A DNA stretch of 64,000 bases. Source: Symsagittifera roscoffensis. Lineage: Eukaryota; Xenacoelomorpha; Acoela; Convolutidae. Where the stretch lies: assembly GCF_963678635.1 (NCBI RefSeq), contig NC_087064.1, positions 32,092,369 to 32,156,368 of the forward strand, in the 5' to 3' direction. The position numbers were made by a program, and so were the translations under genes. The notes under the pieces were generated by a model that worked only from the letters and a program-made list of their open reading frames with translations, searched no databases and was not told the origin of the DNA. This document shows, one piece after another, positions 28,490-41,888 of this stretch; the first letter of the stretch is position 1; every line of letters begins with the position of its first letter.

Positions 28490-30076
28490 CTTCCGATTAA
28501 ATGGTTGGCGGTTTTCAATCCGCGATCCTTCGACTTCAAATTTAAAGTTTCATCCATCCCCAATATCTTCTAGCGTTCTTTTGTTGAGATCAATGCTACT
28601 GATTTTGAATTTGTCGCTCTTACTATCAAAGCAGCAATAGCTCTTGCTGCACAGGAACAACATTTCAGTACAGCGAAATTCTTCTATGAAAAATCCAGGT
28701 TCTCGTTTGTCATGCTTTTTGTGATAAGCGCGGCATGTACATGGAAAAAAACTTCTTCTTTGCAGCAGCTATAAAATCTTCACTATAATTTCGACGACCT
28801 AGTGTCCATTGAGCTTTCTTCTCAGGTAATATACAATCGTCCAGGTTAATTTCTGCTAATGCTAGTTACAAAAAGTCCGTGTCCATCTCAAATTCGTCGA
28901 ATTTATTCTCATCGCAATAATTGTGGAACGAATTGTAGTATAACTCCAACATTCTAAGTTTGTCGTATTGAAGAAAGAAAAACCCTACAATAATTGGTTC
29001 TCTATGTTCAATTATTGACTTCAGTAGTTCTACTTCATATAAGTCTTTTTTCTCAACATTCAATCGCTTGAAATATTTCTCATTTATCGCTTTGTGTGTC
29101 CTCTTTTCGCCGCGATCTTTGGTTATCATGTGTCTGGATCTGCTCATATTTTGATAACCATACGAGCTGATACCGAGAAGCTTCATTGTCTCAGCGACAA
29201 CTCCAGAGTGTGGATTCTCGTCTCCTTCTCGTCGAGCATCAACAACAGATTGAACAAAATTGTTGAAAAATTTCCTAGGTGTATACTCAACAAATCAAAA
29301 AAATTTTGTACATCAAAGTTCAAGACTTAGATAGAAACTAAGAAGGGGTGTGATGATTGAACCAGTTTCTAAATTAAAACTGAAAATCAATATTCGTTGT
29401 AGGTTTTTCAGCAAATCATTTTCTTTGGCATAGTTTTTCATGTATTCTCCTATATCGTTAGGGCAGACGTGAATATTTTGATCATTAGAGGAAAATTTGA
29501 AAATTTGAATAATTCATTTCGTCGGAATTATTAAATCGCATTGCATATAGTCAAAAAGAAATCCATTCTTAATTTTTTCAAGTAAAGAATCAGTAGACAG
29601 AGGTTTTTTAAGGAAAATTTTTCTTGACATGTTTCTTGAACGAAGAATCTACTTTAAATTGTTCCCACTACTCACACTCCCACTTTTCCTGAATATTATA
29701 ACCTGTTATTTTTGTGTACTCTCATCTCAACATATCCATTTTTCGCCTCCTATTTCCCCTTTCTTGGCATGAGCAGAAGTGATAGTAGCAAGCCAAGCTT
29801 CGAACATTGTTTTACAGTGATCACAGTAGCCATCAACATGGAAACATTCAATTTCATTCTGCTTTTTGCTAGTAAAAAAACTCCTAATTTTACCCTCCGG
29901 TCTCAATTCTTTATAGAAGGACATAAGCATATTCTCGCATTTTTTTGTTCTGTTATTTCTGGCTTAAAACCGATCATTTTCAGAGTCATACTCCCATCTT
30001 GTGTAAATTTCGGTCGGCATCACTTGGTACATTGAGAATGAATATAACTCGCCAGCGTCAACTCCAACTATTGCTG
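28490..30076 (-). pseudogene. Polinton-type DNA polymerase B remnant, unit 1
   Basis: Minus-strand pieces are collinear with the C-terminal half of a protein-primed family B polymerase of the Maverick/Polinton type. In order: motif A-like G-V-D-A-G-E-L-Y near 30040-30063; Y-T-R-W-E-Y-D; a Cys/His block H-V-D-G-Y-C-D-H-C-K-T near 29800-29840; S-V-V-D-A-R-R-E-G-D-E; K-L-L-G-I-S-S-Y-G-Y (motif B-like) near 29160-29190; and motif C-like E-M-D-T-D-F near 28870-28885. A TAA at 28866-28868 directly follows. The C-terminal end continues beyond it, with E-E-F-R-C-T-E-M-L. More stops and frame changes, including one near 29965 not in unit 3, make it dead. Family assignment is from motif order. Confidence 0.8.
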
Positions 30077-30338
30077 AGCGTAAAGACGTATTGCTGCTAT
30101 GATAGTGAGAGCGACATATTAACAAAAGAACGCTAGAAGATACTGGGGATAGACCATTGTCCAAATACAGCCAAATTCTTGATGAAATTGCAAATTTGAA
30201 GTCGATGAATTGCGGTTTCAAAACCTCCGACCGTTTAGTCGAACATATGAACAAACTAAAAAAAAGGACTCAGCTATTTTACCCGAAAAAGGAAGCACTT
30301 TATGATAGAATCCATTCAAGGCTTTTGAACTTATAAAT
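30077..30338 (+). pseudogene. Inverted polB C-terminal fragment, unit 1
   Basis: The opposite strand to the preceding remnant reads C-V-K-T-Y-C-C-Y-D-S-E-S-D, N-K-R-T-L-E-D-T-G-D, then F-K-T-S-D-R-L-V-E-H: the end of the same polymerase. It abuts the motif A end of the minus-strand remnant head to head. A deletion of about 24 nt relative to unit 3 lies after S-E-S-D. Confidence 0.75.
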
Positions 30339-31789
30339 TTAACCTGTAAACTGTAGTAATTTTTGATAGGATGCAATGATTTTCATGTTATTTATTCTTT
30401 CAACTTGTAATTAAAAAATTTACAGTATTTTTTTTTCTGAAAAAATTTTTGTCTTCTTTGAAGCTTCACCTAAGTTTCAGCATAATTTCAGTAGAAGCCT
30501 TCTCTGAGTCCAATCTTATTTTGTTCCTAAATCATATGGAGGAGCCGATCACATAGAAAACTGCCTGAAGCCAAACCAGAATTCATGAAACGCAACTTTC
30601 AAAGTGTCGGTTTTCTGACAAAAATAAATACAAGTTTTGAACAAGACTGCTCGTATCGAGTGCTTTTTAAGATCTATGTAACAATATTAACATGAAAAAA
30701 TTAAATGTAACAAAAAAAATTCAACTTTTGATAATTTTTGTAAAAATCATCCCACTACACGCCATATAATGTAACAAGTGATAGATTTTGTTTCTAGTTC
30801 CAAGTTGATTGTAGCAAAAAAGCTTCCTTCAGGCAAACCGCAACGATTAAGGACCAATCAAATCTCTCTCACCCCTTAATAACGCAAAATGTATTGCGCG
30901 TTGATTTTCCCATTTTAGCCGAATTGGCAATCTTGTAACCACGATTACAAAAAAGTATCTTGCGCGCAATTTCCTTCTTGAAAAATGTTTGTGTAAATAG
31001 AAAACCAAATTTCCGACGAAAAATTTTAAATGAGTCACGACCAGTTTTTACTTCAAAAAAAGGAGCAATAAAAGCATATTTAGTGTTGAGAAGACTTCTT
31101 TGCAAGAACTGATCACATAAAAAATTGCCCTAAGCTAAACCAGAATCCATCTGTTAACGTTAATCTATATTCCGACAAAAAAGAACTTGGAAAACAATTT
31201 CCAAAGTGTTTTTTGAGCAACTGGACTGATTGCGGCAAAGAATTATTGCTCACGTTGTTTTTTTCATGCGAAAAAAAACCTGTGAATAGAAAACTAATCT
31301 TGCGACCAAAAAAATGTCCTATGAGTCAAAGTTAGTTTTTGGTTCTAATTTATTAGGAATTGCCCCATTACCAAGTTTAAAGTCGAAACGAGTTTTTTGC
31401 ACCGATCGATCGCATACACGTTTGCTGATTACAAATAAGAATGCATGAAACACAACTATAAAAAAAAACAAATTTGGAAAATTAATAGTAAAAATTTTTG
31501 ATAAAATTTAAAGAAAAATTTTAGTATTCGCTTTTATTTGAAAATCTGGAATGCTTACGTTAAAACAAGCAACTTGAGCGTATTTCAAAAAAAATTTGAA
31601 GAGAAAATGGGTTTTTGGATTTCAATTTTATTCCGAATTGAGAAGGAACTGTCCAAATTGTTTTGTAAGTGACAGGACGAGTTCATGAAACCCATATTCA
31701 TGAAACCCATAATGAAACAAAGTAAGTTGATATTTATCTGACGAAAAAAAAACAATTTTCGATCAAGACTGCTAGTATTAGGTAAAACA

Positions 31790-32290
31790 GTCACAATGCA
31801 GTGATTGTTGGTGCTCGCAATAAAAACAAGCTAGTATTGAGAATTCTTCTCGGTTTTTGCAATAGATCCTGCTCCGTGCAAAATTTTTCATGAACTGGCC
31901 TATATCATCGTGACCAACTTCACAATTTTTAAAAATTATGAGGATTTGAGAACATTTTGACTTCAAGTGATCTGGTGACTCAATTTCAGAAACTGCTTCT
32001 CCAAAAATTTCTTTGAGTCGACTTTTTTTCAATCAACTTCTTCTCGATTATCGATTTTTTGTGGGGAAAGTGTGTTTTTGAGAAAACCCCGACTCCGCGT
32101 TTATTGTTGCAAGCCTAATCCTCTCTAAAAGTAACAATTTTTACTGTTCATTCAAGACGCATCAAATCCCTATTGAGATCTTCTTCCGAATGATGTTCAT
32201 GGTCATGGCAAGCACAGAAGTGGAAGAATCATCCAGCCGCTTTAAAACAATTTCACATTGCTGCTAAAACTCATCCACTGAAAAAGTTCC
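31790..32290 (-). pseudogene. Second polB scrap, unit 1
   Basis: The minus strand 31778-32032 contains S-P-D-H-L-K-S-K and I-F-K-N-C-E-V-G-H-D-D-I-G, a region lying between motifs A and B in the Polinton-type polymerase. The sequence up to 32290 holds a worn version of the Cys/His block. It is an independent, more diverged copy of what is in segment Y. Confidence 0.65.
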
Positions 32291-35039
32291 AAACAGTTTT
32301 TGTCTACGAGCAGTGAACTGTGATCAGGATAAATAAATCAGGATAAGTTTTTTTGTGCGTTCCGACTGTTTACTGTAAAAAAAAAAGACTCTTGCGCGCC
32401 CTTTCTTTAAAAAAAATGTTTCAGCGATGAGTAAACTTAACATGCGACAAAAAGGGTTGGGTTTAGTTTTTGTTCTCGGATATTTATAGGAATTTAGCAA
32501 CTAGCAATTAGAGAGTTGCTCATCTAGATGATAACAATTTTTGAAAAAGGAAAATCTTTTCGAAAAAGAAATTACAAATTTTTTGTTCGAGCTTTTAGAT
32601 TGTCTACAGACAAAAAACTATCTTGCGCGCAATTTTTTTTCTGAAATTGTTTCTGTGAGTGGAAAACAAAATTCCAACGAGAAACAATATGGGTCGAGAT
32701 CCATTTTCAAGGCTTAATTATAAGGATTTTCCCATCTAATTTTCTAAGTGTCAGGACAACTTATTTGCAGGAACCAATTACATATAAATTAGCTTGAAAC
32801 CAAATCAGAACGCATGAAACTCATTTTATAAAATTTATAATTTGCCGATGAAAAAGTGTTAAAAAAATTAAAAAAATTTTTGAGCGTCTGATCTGCTGAT
32901 AAACAATCAAAATTATCTTGCGCGAATTTTTTGAAGTGTTTGTGAGTAAAAAACTAAGGCTAAGAGAAAAATGGCTTCATAAGGATCGACTTTAGTTTAG
33001 CTTTTTTAATTAAAAAACTGCCGATTTAGCTTTTTAAGTGTCGTGACAATTTTTCTGAACGAAGCGATTTCATAAAAAATGCCTAAAAATAAATCAGAAT
33101 GCATGAAACCCAACTTCCCAAGCTGCTGCTTTTCTAAAAAAAAACAAGAACAGCTTATGAAAAATTGCTCGTATCCGGGCAAACCCCTGAACTTGTTTTT
33201 TGCGTTTTAAGATGTATGGAGCAGTAATGACATGAAATAGTTATCTGTATTGAAATAAAAAAGAAAGAAAGTTAAAAACTTGAGATTTTTCGTAAAAATC
33301 AGCACATCAAGCGCCATATAATTTACCAGAAGATTTATTTCTTTCCTTGTTCCAAATTTAATGTAGTAATTAGGCGTTGGCAAGGGAAATGGAAACGATT
33401 TCTAAGACCGATTAAATCTCCATTACCCCTTAATAGCGTGAAATGTTGCGCGTTGATTTTCCTGAATAAATTAGCCGAATTGGCAATCTTGTAACCGCCA
33501 TTACAAAAAAGAAGATAGTTGCGCGCAATTTTCGTCTTGAAAAAGGTTTGTGTAAAAGGAATGTCGAAGGAGTAGTGTATAATCCGACAAAAAACATTTC
33601 TGGAAAACACTTCTAAAGTGTCTTTTGAGCATCTGGACTGATTACGGCAAAAAAATGTATCGCTCACGCTATTCTTTTTTTTTCTGAAAATTTTTTATCT
33701 TAGTAAAAACCTGAGCTTGCCATAAAAAAAACTTCATAGAAACTTAGCTTGATATTATAATTTTAAATTAAACTTTTGCCCATCTAGCTTTTTTAGTGTC
33801 AGGACGACTTTTTTTCAGGAACCGATCACATACAAAATTGACCGAAATTAAACAAAAAATCAAAACATCCAACTTTTCAAGTTACCTTTTTCCGACAAAA
33901 AGTAAAAACAAACTTTGAAAGAGAAAGTCAAAAATTTTTGAGCGGTCTGGTCTGCTTACAGGTAGAAAAAGTAACGTGTGCGAAATTTTTCATTTAAACT
34001 GTTTGTGTGAGTAGAAAACTACACTTGCGACAAAAAAAATTACATGAGATCGAGTTTGAAAAACTTTTTCCCAATTAATGAGTTGCTTATGTTGCTTCTT
34101 TAATGTAAGGACGACTTTTTTGCAGGAACCGATCCGAAACAAAGATGCTAGGAAGTAGATAAGAAATTGAAAAGTCCAACTTGTAAACTTGATTTGTTCT
34201 CCGACAAAAATAAAACAAAGAAGTTTTGAGAAAAGATTTTGAAAACCTATTCTGGGTTTCTGGACTTTTTACGAGCCAAAAACTTTTAGTGCAGTTCAAA
34301 AAACTGTTTGTGTGATTAGAAAACCGAGCTTGCCACAGAAACAGATTCATAGGAACCGAGTTTGAAACTAATCGTTTTTAATAAAACATTTGTCTATCTA
34401 TTTTTTTTACTGTCAGTACGGTTTTTTTGAGGAACCGAATACGTACAAAGTTGCCTGAAACTACGACCAAATTCATAAAACCCAACATGAAACAAAAATG
34501 ATCGATTTTCGTCCGACGAAAAAAAAAAATTTTTGATCAAGACTGCTCGTATCAGGTTGAAGCCCTGACACTTACGACTGTCTTTTAAGATGTTTGGAGT
34601 TGTAATAACATAAAAAAATTGAATGTAATAACCTTCAAAAAAGAAATATTAAAATTTGAAGTTTTTCAAGAAAATCCTTCCTACACTCGCTATATAAAGT
34701 ACAAAGTGATAGTTTTCACTCCTAATAACAAATCTTGTCAAATAAGTTTCCTTCAACTAATTTCGAACAGTTTTTAAGACGAAATAAATCTTCGCTTGAG
34801 CGTTAATTGGCGAATTTTTGACCCCTAAACGAAAATTGCGCGCATTTTTTTTGAAAATGAGGCAAAAATAGATCCATATGCAATGAGTTTTTTCACTCAC
34901 TAGCCTATTTTTTCGACCAATTAGTCCGTTTGAAGTCGGGACAAGTTTTTGCATCAACCGATCTCTTACAATTTTGCCTGAAAATTAATCAGAATGCTTG
35001 AATTACAATTTTCAAAAAAGAGTTTTTTTCCGACAAAAA

Positions 35040-35240
35040 AAACCTGAAAAATAACTCTAAACACGAAGCTCTGCAGATACTGGTTTCGTTTCACTGTTCT
35101 TTCACGACGCACGAGTCCCCAATTGTGATCTTCTTCCGAATGTTTTTCATGGTCCTGGTACGCACAGAAGTGGAAGAAGCAACCATCAGCTTTAAAAACA
35201 GTTTCACAATGCTGATAAAACCCTTCCACTGAAAAAGATC
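35040..35240 (-). pseudogene. PolB Cys/His block scrap (1), unit 1
   Basis: The minus strand reads G-F-Y-Q-H-C-E-T-V-F-K-A then F-F-H-F-C-A-Y-Q, matching the Cys/His block of the polymerase remnant at about 29800. It is embedded between monomers. Confidence 0.6.
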
Positions 35241-36729
35241 TTAACTATTTTTGTCTACGAGCAGAAAACTGTTATCAGGAAAAATAACTTGAAATTTTTT
35301 TTGAGCATTTGGACTGTTTACAGTAACCAAAAGACAAAAGAAAACTTCCACTAAAGTCGGGTTTATTTTTTGTTCTCTTTTTGTAAGGAATTGTTCAACT
35401 GGAATTTATAGAGTCAGGACATTTTTTTTGCAGCAATCACGAACAGTTTTTTGTTCAAACGAACCAAAATGCAAGAAAAACAAAATTGAAATTTGTTTTT
35501 TTACCGATAAAAAGTTTGAAGCATAAATTTGAAGTTTTTTTTGGATCGAGTTTCGTTTTTTATTCACTTAATAAATGCCCAAATAGCATTTTGAGTGTCA
35601 AAATTGCGCTGATGATTTTCAAAATTGATTTTTTTTAAAAAAAAAAACAGACTTTGAGAAACAATTTTGAATTTTTTTTGAGCATCTAGACTGTTCACAG
35701 TAAGAAATATATCTTGCGCGAAACTTTTTAGAACATATATGGATCGGGTGTGCTTACGGATCAAGTTTGTCTTCAAAATTATATGGATCGAAATAGTTTT
35801 CTAGTCTTTTGTCATATAGATTTGCCTAACTAGAAATGTTAGGTTTAGAAACACTTTATTGCAGGAACGTATGACATAAGAAATTGCCTGAAACTACGAC
35901 TGGATGCATGAAATCCACTTTTCATATTTCTAGACTAGACCAAGTTGAAATAGTTTTTCTCGCAGTTTGAGTTTTCTACTCAAACAAACCATTTAAAAAA
36001 AATGCGCTGATGATTTTTACTGTAACAGTCCGGATGCACAGAAAAAAAAATTCGATTTAAGTTTGAAATTTTTTTCAAGTTCTCTTTGTCAGAGTAAAAA
36101 CCAACGCTGAAACTTGGATTTTATGCACTTTGGTTTGGTTTCAGTCAAATTTGTTCAATGGTCAGTTCCTGCAAAATGTTGTCTTGAGACGAAAGATGGC
36201 AACGGGTCAATTCTTTTTTTTAGAATAGTTTTTTGAGCATCTGGACTGTTTCAGGCAAAGAAAAAGATCTTTCGTGCATTTTTTAAGAGATGTTTGTGAG
36301 AAAAAAAAACTGAATTTACGACGAAAAATAAATCATATGGGTGTAGATCAGTATTTGTTGCTAAATTTCAAGGAGTTACCCAACAAGAACTTTAAGTGTC
36401 AAGGCAATTTTTTGCGGAAGCCGAAAGCATAAAAATATGCCTGAAATTAAACCAGAACTCATGGAATCCAAAATTAAAGTTGATTTTTCGAAAGTTGCGG
36501 GTATTTTTTTTGAAAACTGTTGGTGTAAGTAGAAAACTTAACTTGAGGCAAAAATAGATCCATATTCATTCACTAGCCTTTTTCTACTAGTTTTGATCAT
36601 TCACTAGCCTTTTTTAGCCAATTAGTCTGTTTGAAGTCGGGACGAATTTTTGCATCAACCGATCTCTTACAAATTTGCCTGAAATTTAATCAGAATGCTT
36701 GAATTATAATTTTCAAAAAAGAATTTTTT

Positions 36730-36931
36730 TCCGACAAAAAAAATCCTGAAAAATAACTCTAAAAACGAAGATCTGCCGATACTGGTTTCGTTTCACTGTT
36801 CTTTCACGACGTACGAGTCCCCAATTGCGATCTTCTTCCGAATGTTTTTCATGGTCCTGGCACGCACAGAAGTGGAAGAAGCAAACATCAGCTTTAAAAA
36901 CAGTTTCACAATGCTGATAAAACCCAACCAC
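36730..36931 (-). pseudogene. PolB Cys/His block scrap (2), unit 1
   Basis: This is a near copy of the scrap at 35040-35240 (H-C-E-T-V-F-K-A-D-V-C-F-F-H-F-C-A-C-Q). The two lie about 1.7 kb apart, showing a larger internal duplication within segment Z. Confidence 0.6.
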
Positions 36932-38799
36932 TCAAAAAGATCCGAACTATTTTTGTCTACGAGCAGAAAACTGTTATCAGGAAAAATAACTTGAAAAACT
37001 TTTTTTGAGCATTTGGACTGTTTACAGTAAAAAAAAGGCTCTTGCGCGCATTTTTTTTTAAAACGGTTTCAGTGATGAGTAAACCTAACTTGCGACAAAA
37101 AAAAACTTCCACTAAAGTCGGTTTTATTTTTTGTTCTCTATTTTTAAGGAATTGTTCAACTGGCATTTGTAGAGTCAGGACAACTTTTTTTGCAGCAATC
37201 ACGAACAGTTTTTTTGCAAACGAACCAAAATGCAAGAAACACAAATTTAAAAATTGTTTTTTTTTACCGATAAAAAGTTTGAAGCATAAATTTAAATTTT
37301 GTTTGAGCATCTGGACTGTTCACGGTCAAAATGCACCTTATGCGTTCTTTTTCTTTATTGTGTGGAGGTAGACAATTAAACTTCTGACGAAATTTTTTTT
37401 CAAATGAATCGAGTGTAATTTTTTCTTAATTATGAACAAATGCCCATTTAGTATTTAGCATTTAGAGAGTTGCCCATCTAGCTTTTTAAGTGTCAGGACA
37501 TTTTTTGCAGGAATTGATTGCGTACAAAGTTGCTTAAAACCAAACCAGCCTTCTTGACATTTGAGTTTTAGAGCATTTGTGTTGTTTACAGGCAAGAAAA
37601 TGTCTGGCGCGCTTTTTTTGTTGTTCAATAATTTTTGTGTGAGAAGATAACTGAACTTGCAACGAAAACTGTTTCTTTTTTTTGGATCAAGTTTAGTTTT
37701 TTATTCACTTAATAAAAAATTGCCCAAATAGCATTTTGAGTGTCAAGATGATTTAATGCATGCAGCCCAACTTTCAAAATTGATTTTTTTTTCAAAAAAA
37801 AACAGACTTTGAGGAACAATTGTGAATTTTTTTTGAGCATCTAGACTGTTTACAATAAGAAGTATATCTTGCGCGAAACTTTTTAGAACATATATGGATC
37901 GGGTTTGCTTACGGATCAAGTTTTTCATTAAAATTATATGGATAGAAATTGTTTTTTAGTCTTTTGTCATATAGAATTGCCTAACTAGAATTGTTAGGGT
38001 TAGAAACACTTTATTGCAGGAACGGATGACATACGAAATTGCCTGAAACTACGGTTGAATGCATGAAATTCCCTTTTCATATTTCTAGACTAGACCAAGT
38101 TGAAATAGTATTTCTCGCAGGTTAAGTTTTCCACTCAAATAAACCATTTAAAAAAAATGCGCTGTTGATTTTTACTGTAACAGTCCGGATGCACAGAAAA
38201 AAAAATTTCGATTAAAGTTTGAAATTTTTTTCAAGTTCTTTTTGTCAGAGTAAAAACCAACGCTGAAACTTGGATTTATGCACTTTGGTTTGGTTTCAGT
38301 CAATTTTGTTCAATGGTCAGTTCCTGCAAAAAGTTGTCGTGAGACGAAAAGTGGCAACGGGTCAATTCTTTTTTTTTAGAAAAAAAAATGGAAAACAGTT
38401 TTTTGAGCATCTGGACTGTTTCAGGCAAAGAAAAAGATATTGCGTGCGTTTTTTAAGAATTGTTTGTGTTAAAGAAAAACTGAATTTGCCACGAAAAGTA
38501 AATCATATGGGTTTAGATTAGTATTTGTTGATAATTTTCAAGGAGTTGCCCAACAAGAACTTTAAGTGTCAAGACAATTTTTTGCGGGAGCCGAAAGCAT
38601 AAAAATATGCCTGAAATTAAACCAGAATTCATGGAATCCAAATATTAAAGTTGTTTTTCCCGACAAAAAAAAACAATATTTGAGAAAAGTTGTGTAAATT
38701 TTTTCTGAGCGTCTGGTCTGAGTACAGGCAAACAAAATATTTTGCAGGCAATTGTTTTTTGAAAATTGTTTGTGAAAAATTGCATAACTAGCAACTTTG

Positions 38800-41350
38800 T
38801 TGTCAGGTCGACAATCTGGGATACAAGGTAAAAGTACCGCGTAGCTTGCCAGTTAATTTTGGTGAATTCAATCCATCGCCTGAGGAAAAATCAATACTGT
38901 AAAAGTACCCTAAAAGAAAGACGATTTACAGTTTTCAGACAATTTTAAGAGAAACGAAAGATTGGCAAAAATATTTTTTGGTTTTGTAGGATGCGTTTGC
39001 TTAATTGATAATGCAACTTTGTCCAATCGCTTGACACGTTTCGTTTTATAACAATTTTGCTTTCTGATCAAAATTATAGAACTGTTTTTTTCCAGAAGCA
39101 TTTTTTGAGTAAAAACGCAGTCATTTGATTCACAGTGAAATAAAAAAAACTGCAAAAATATTCTGCTACTGCTTCCTAACTGATTTGTGCAGTAGGCGCT
39201 CAGCAATTACATCCTTCAGAATATGCGAAAAACTCTTTTGCACGTCAAAAATCAACAAAAAAAACCTCTGGATTACCCGCAGACAATTATTTCTTAAAAC
39301 GTTTTACAAATATCAAACAAAATTTTCAGTTGTTTTGTTTATTGGTTTTTCAAGAAAACTGATAATCGTATTTGTTCGGACTGAGTTTGTTTCAGTCAAA
39401 AAACCGAACGACAATTGTAGCGCGCGGATGTAACCGGAAACTTTAGTTTTTTGCGAATGTGCTTGCGCTACTTTAAGGTTACATTAGGCTAAGACTTTTG
39501 ATTTTCTAAATTTTGTTTAAGCGATGGATGCTTGCAGCAAATTTTTGTACAAAAACTACTTAACATTTATATTCAATCTTGTGCGCGGGAAGTTTTATAC
39601 AAAATTTTTGAGAAGAGTTTGCTCAAGTTGAGCTTAAGTATTTGACAAGAAACATTCCTTAAAAATCTAACTCTTTCATGAAGAATTTCGTGAGCATATA
39701 GTGATGATATAAAGCAAATTGAATATGTCCATAACCGAAATTTAAAAATCCTGAAGGCGCTTTGCAATCAATCAAAATGGTTTGATTTTGTTTTCGTAAA
39801 ACAACCTATAGCTGACAAAATTGCTCGTTAAGACACTAATACGATTTAAAAATCAATCATAATATTTTTAATGTGTATACATGTACAAAATTACAAAATT
39901 TTAAAAACAAAAAATTCCAATTATTAGAAGTGCCTCTAATTTTGAGCTAGCTCTTTTTTGAACAACTGATCTGGTTACGGGCAAAAAATCATCTTTTTTT
40001 GCAAACAATTTGTGGGAAAAGAAAACCAAACTTGCAGCGAAAAAAAATCATATGGGTCGAGATCAGTTTTTATTGTTAAATTATAAGGAGTTGTTCAAAT
40101 AGCTTTCATAGTGTCAGGACGACTTTTTTACAAGAACTGATCTTACAGAAAATTTTCTAAAGTTAAACCAGAATGCATGAAACCCATTTGTCAAAGTTAT
40201 TTGTTTCCGACGAATTAAAAGTGAATTTTGAAAATTAATTTCCAAATTGTTTCTTGAGTATCTGGACTGTTTGCGGGTAAAAAAAAGTATCATGCGTGCT
40301 TTTTTCAAAATGTTTGTGTGAGTAGAAACCCTATACGGGCGACAATAATTTCTTATGGGTAGAGATCAGGTTTCAATTTAATTTATACAGATTTGCTCAA
40401 ATAGCATTTTTTTGAAAAAGTTTTTCTGTGTGAGTAGAAACTAAACTTAACTTGCAACTGAAAAAGTTTCCAATGGGTTCGAGTTTAGTTTTTCTTAAAA
40501 TAAAAGGATTATACAACTAGCATTTTTTCAGGGCGTCCATGCGGGACATGAGGCAAAAATCATCAAAAAAAAAATGTCCCGTATTACCCACAATAAATTT
40601 TTCCATAAATTTTTAAAAAAAATCAAACAACATTTTTCCCTTACCCTTTGTTTATTGACTTTACAAGAAAACTGATAATCATATTTGTTCAAATGGAGTT
40701 TGTTTTCAGTCATATTACTGAACGAGAGTTGTAGCGTGCGGATGTAGCCGGAAATATTTTCTTTTTTCTTGCTAGTTTTCTCACGCTACCTTATTTTAAC
40801 ACAATTATATAATAAATTTTCCGAATTGCTCTTAAGGCTACGGCTGCTTACAGCAAGATTTGTACAAAATTTAGTTAAGTTTCAAATTAAACTTTTTTGC
40901 CAGGAAGAATTGAACAAAAGTTTTGAGAAAGCTCAGCTGATTTTTTTCATATGAAAGCTTTGTAAACTAAGAAATTTGACGAGAAAAATTCCAGAAAAAT
41001 GTCATATTTTAATGCAAAATTACATGAACTGCAGTGATATATAAAACCAATTGAATATCTTCAAGTCGGAGATTAAAAGTAACTGATGGCGCTATCAAAT
41101 CATTCATTTTGGATTGATTTATGTAACAAAACACGAGACTTTGTCTTGCGTGCGTTTTTTGAAAAAAATTGAAATGAGAAAAAAGCTTAAATGCAAAAAA
41201 AAAATTCCAATGGACCAAGTTTATTTTTTCACTAAAACATAAAGAACTGCCACGCTAGCATTTTCACTGACAGGTTGTCAATTTGAGACACCAGGAAAAA
41301 TGAATAATCTAAAAGTGCCGCGTACCGCGTCAGTTAATTTCCAATTACCA
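38800..41350. repeat. Internal duplication at the end of Z and segment X
   Basis: The block at 39300-39790 (tagcgcgcggatgtaaccgg...) is a diverged copy of 40670-41100 (tagcgtgcggatgtagccgg...). The block at 38810-38880 (gtaccgcgta...cagttaatttt) is a diverged copy of 41270-41345. Segment X is thus itself the product of an older duplication. Confidence 0.6.
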
Positions 41351-41888
41351 TCTTTAATTGATTTTTTTTGTCCGACGTTTTTTTTGTAAACAACATCTTC
41401 AAAAAACAGAATTCTTCTTCATAAACTTTGAATTGGATAACCAGCAAAAATTTACACAATTATTTTTGTTTAAATAGCAAAAAACTTTTAGTTTTAATCA
41501 CTAGTTTTTAATTTCCCATTCAGAGTTAATTTTACCTGTTAAACTTAATTAAACTTGCCAGCAACTAACAACAATTCAAAAAACAGAGAAGAAACAGTAC
41601 CAATAATTAACTTCATTTCTTTAGATCTAAAAAAAGCAGGATTAACCCTTTTCAACGAGAAACCATCCAAATCAGAATTATTGATCAAAAAAGCAAATGG
41701 ACAAAACATGCAAACACAAAAAACCAGAAAGAAAAACAATACCAAAAAACTGATCCCTAAAACATAACGAGTTCAATTACAGATTGATTTGTTCAACAAT
41801 TATCCGATAATTTTCGAATTATGCAGAAGCCAGAAAACTCTTTTCCATTTATTGTTGCTATTGTTCAGTTTTTGATGTTGTTTTTATA
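40733..41888. repeat. Segment X, unit 1
   Basis: Runs from agcgtgcggatgtagccgg to gtttttgatgt and joins segment Y of the next unit. Also present at 43357-44512 and 57694-58840. A 70-codon Lys/Asn-rich plus frame (41555-41767) is kept in unit 2 but shifted by a base in unit 3, so it is probably not a gene. Confidence 0.7.

Larger units (their letters stand above)
30640..40520. repeat. Field of degenerate ~300-bp monomers, unit 1
   Basis: A loosely conserved monomer fills most of segment Z. A key landmark 'gagcatctggactgtttacag', then 'cttgcgcgca', then 'gtttgtgtgagtagaaaac', then 'agtgtcaggacgac', then 'gcatgaaacccaac' recurs. The landmark is seen near 31212, 33615, 33940, 34253, 35300, 35685, 36236, 37005, 37305, 37565, 37840, 38400, 38705, 39955 and 40255, mostly 260-330 bp apart. 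Interspersed are polB scraps and a second repeat type (near 30660, 33200, 34560) containing 'gccatataat' or a variant. No coding capacity. Confidence 0.75.
28133..41888. repeat. Array unit 1 (Y-Z-X, 13.76 kb)
   Basis: Y is 28133-29608, Z is 29609-40732 and X is 40733-41888. The left boundary is where similarity with the other units starts (ttttaagttcg). The sequence to its left, minisatellite and unique DNA, is not repeated. Confidence 0.8.

Noticed and set aside
28490-30076. Functional DNA polymerase B gene
   Set aside because: Several stops and frameshifts, including the shared TAA after the D-T-D motif.
41555-41767. 70-codon Lys/Asn-rich ORF in segment X
   Set aside because: The frame is shifted by a base in the third copy and the composition is simply A-rich.
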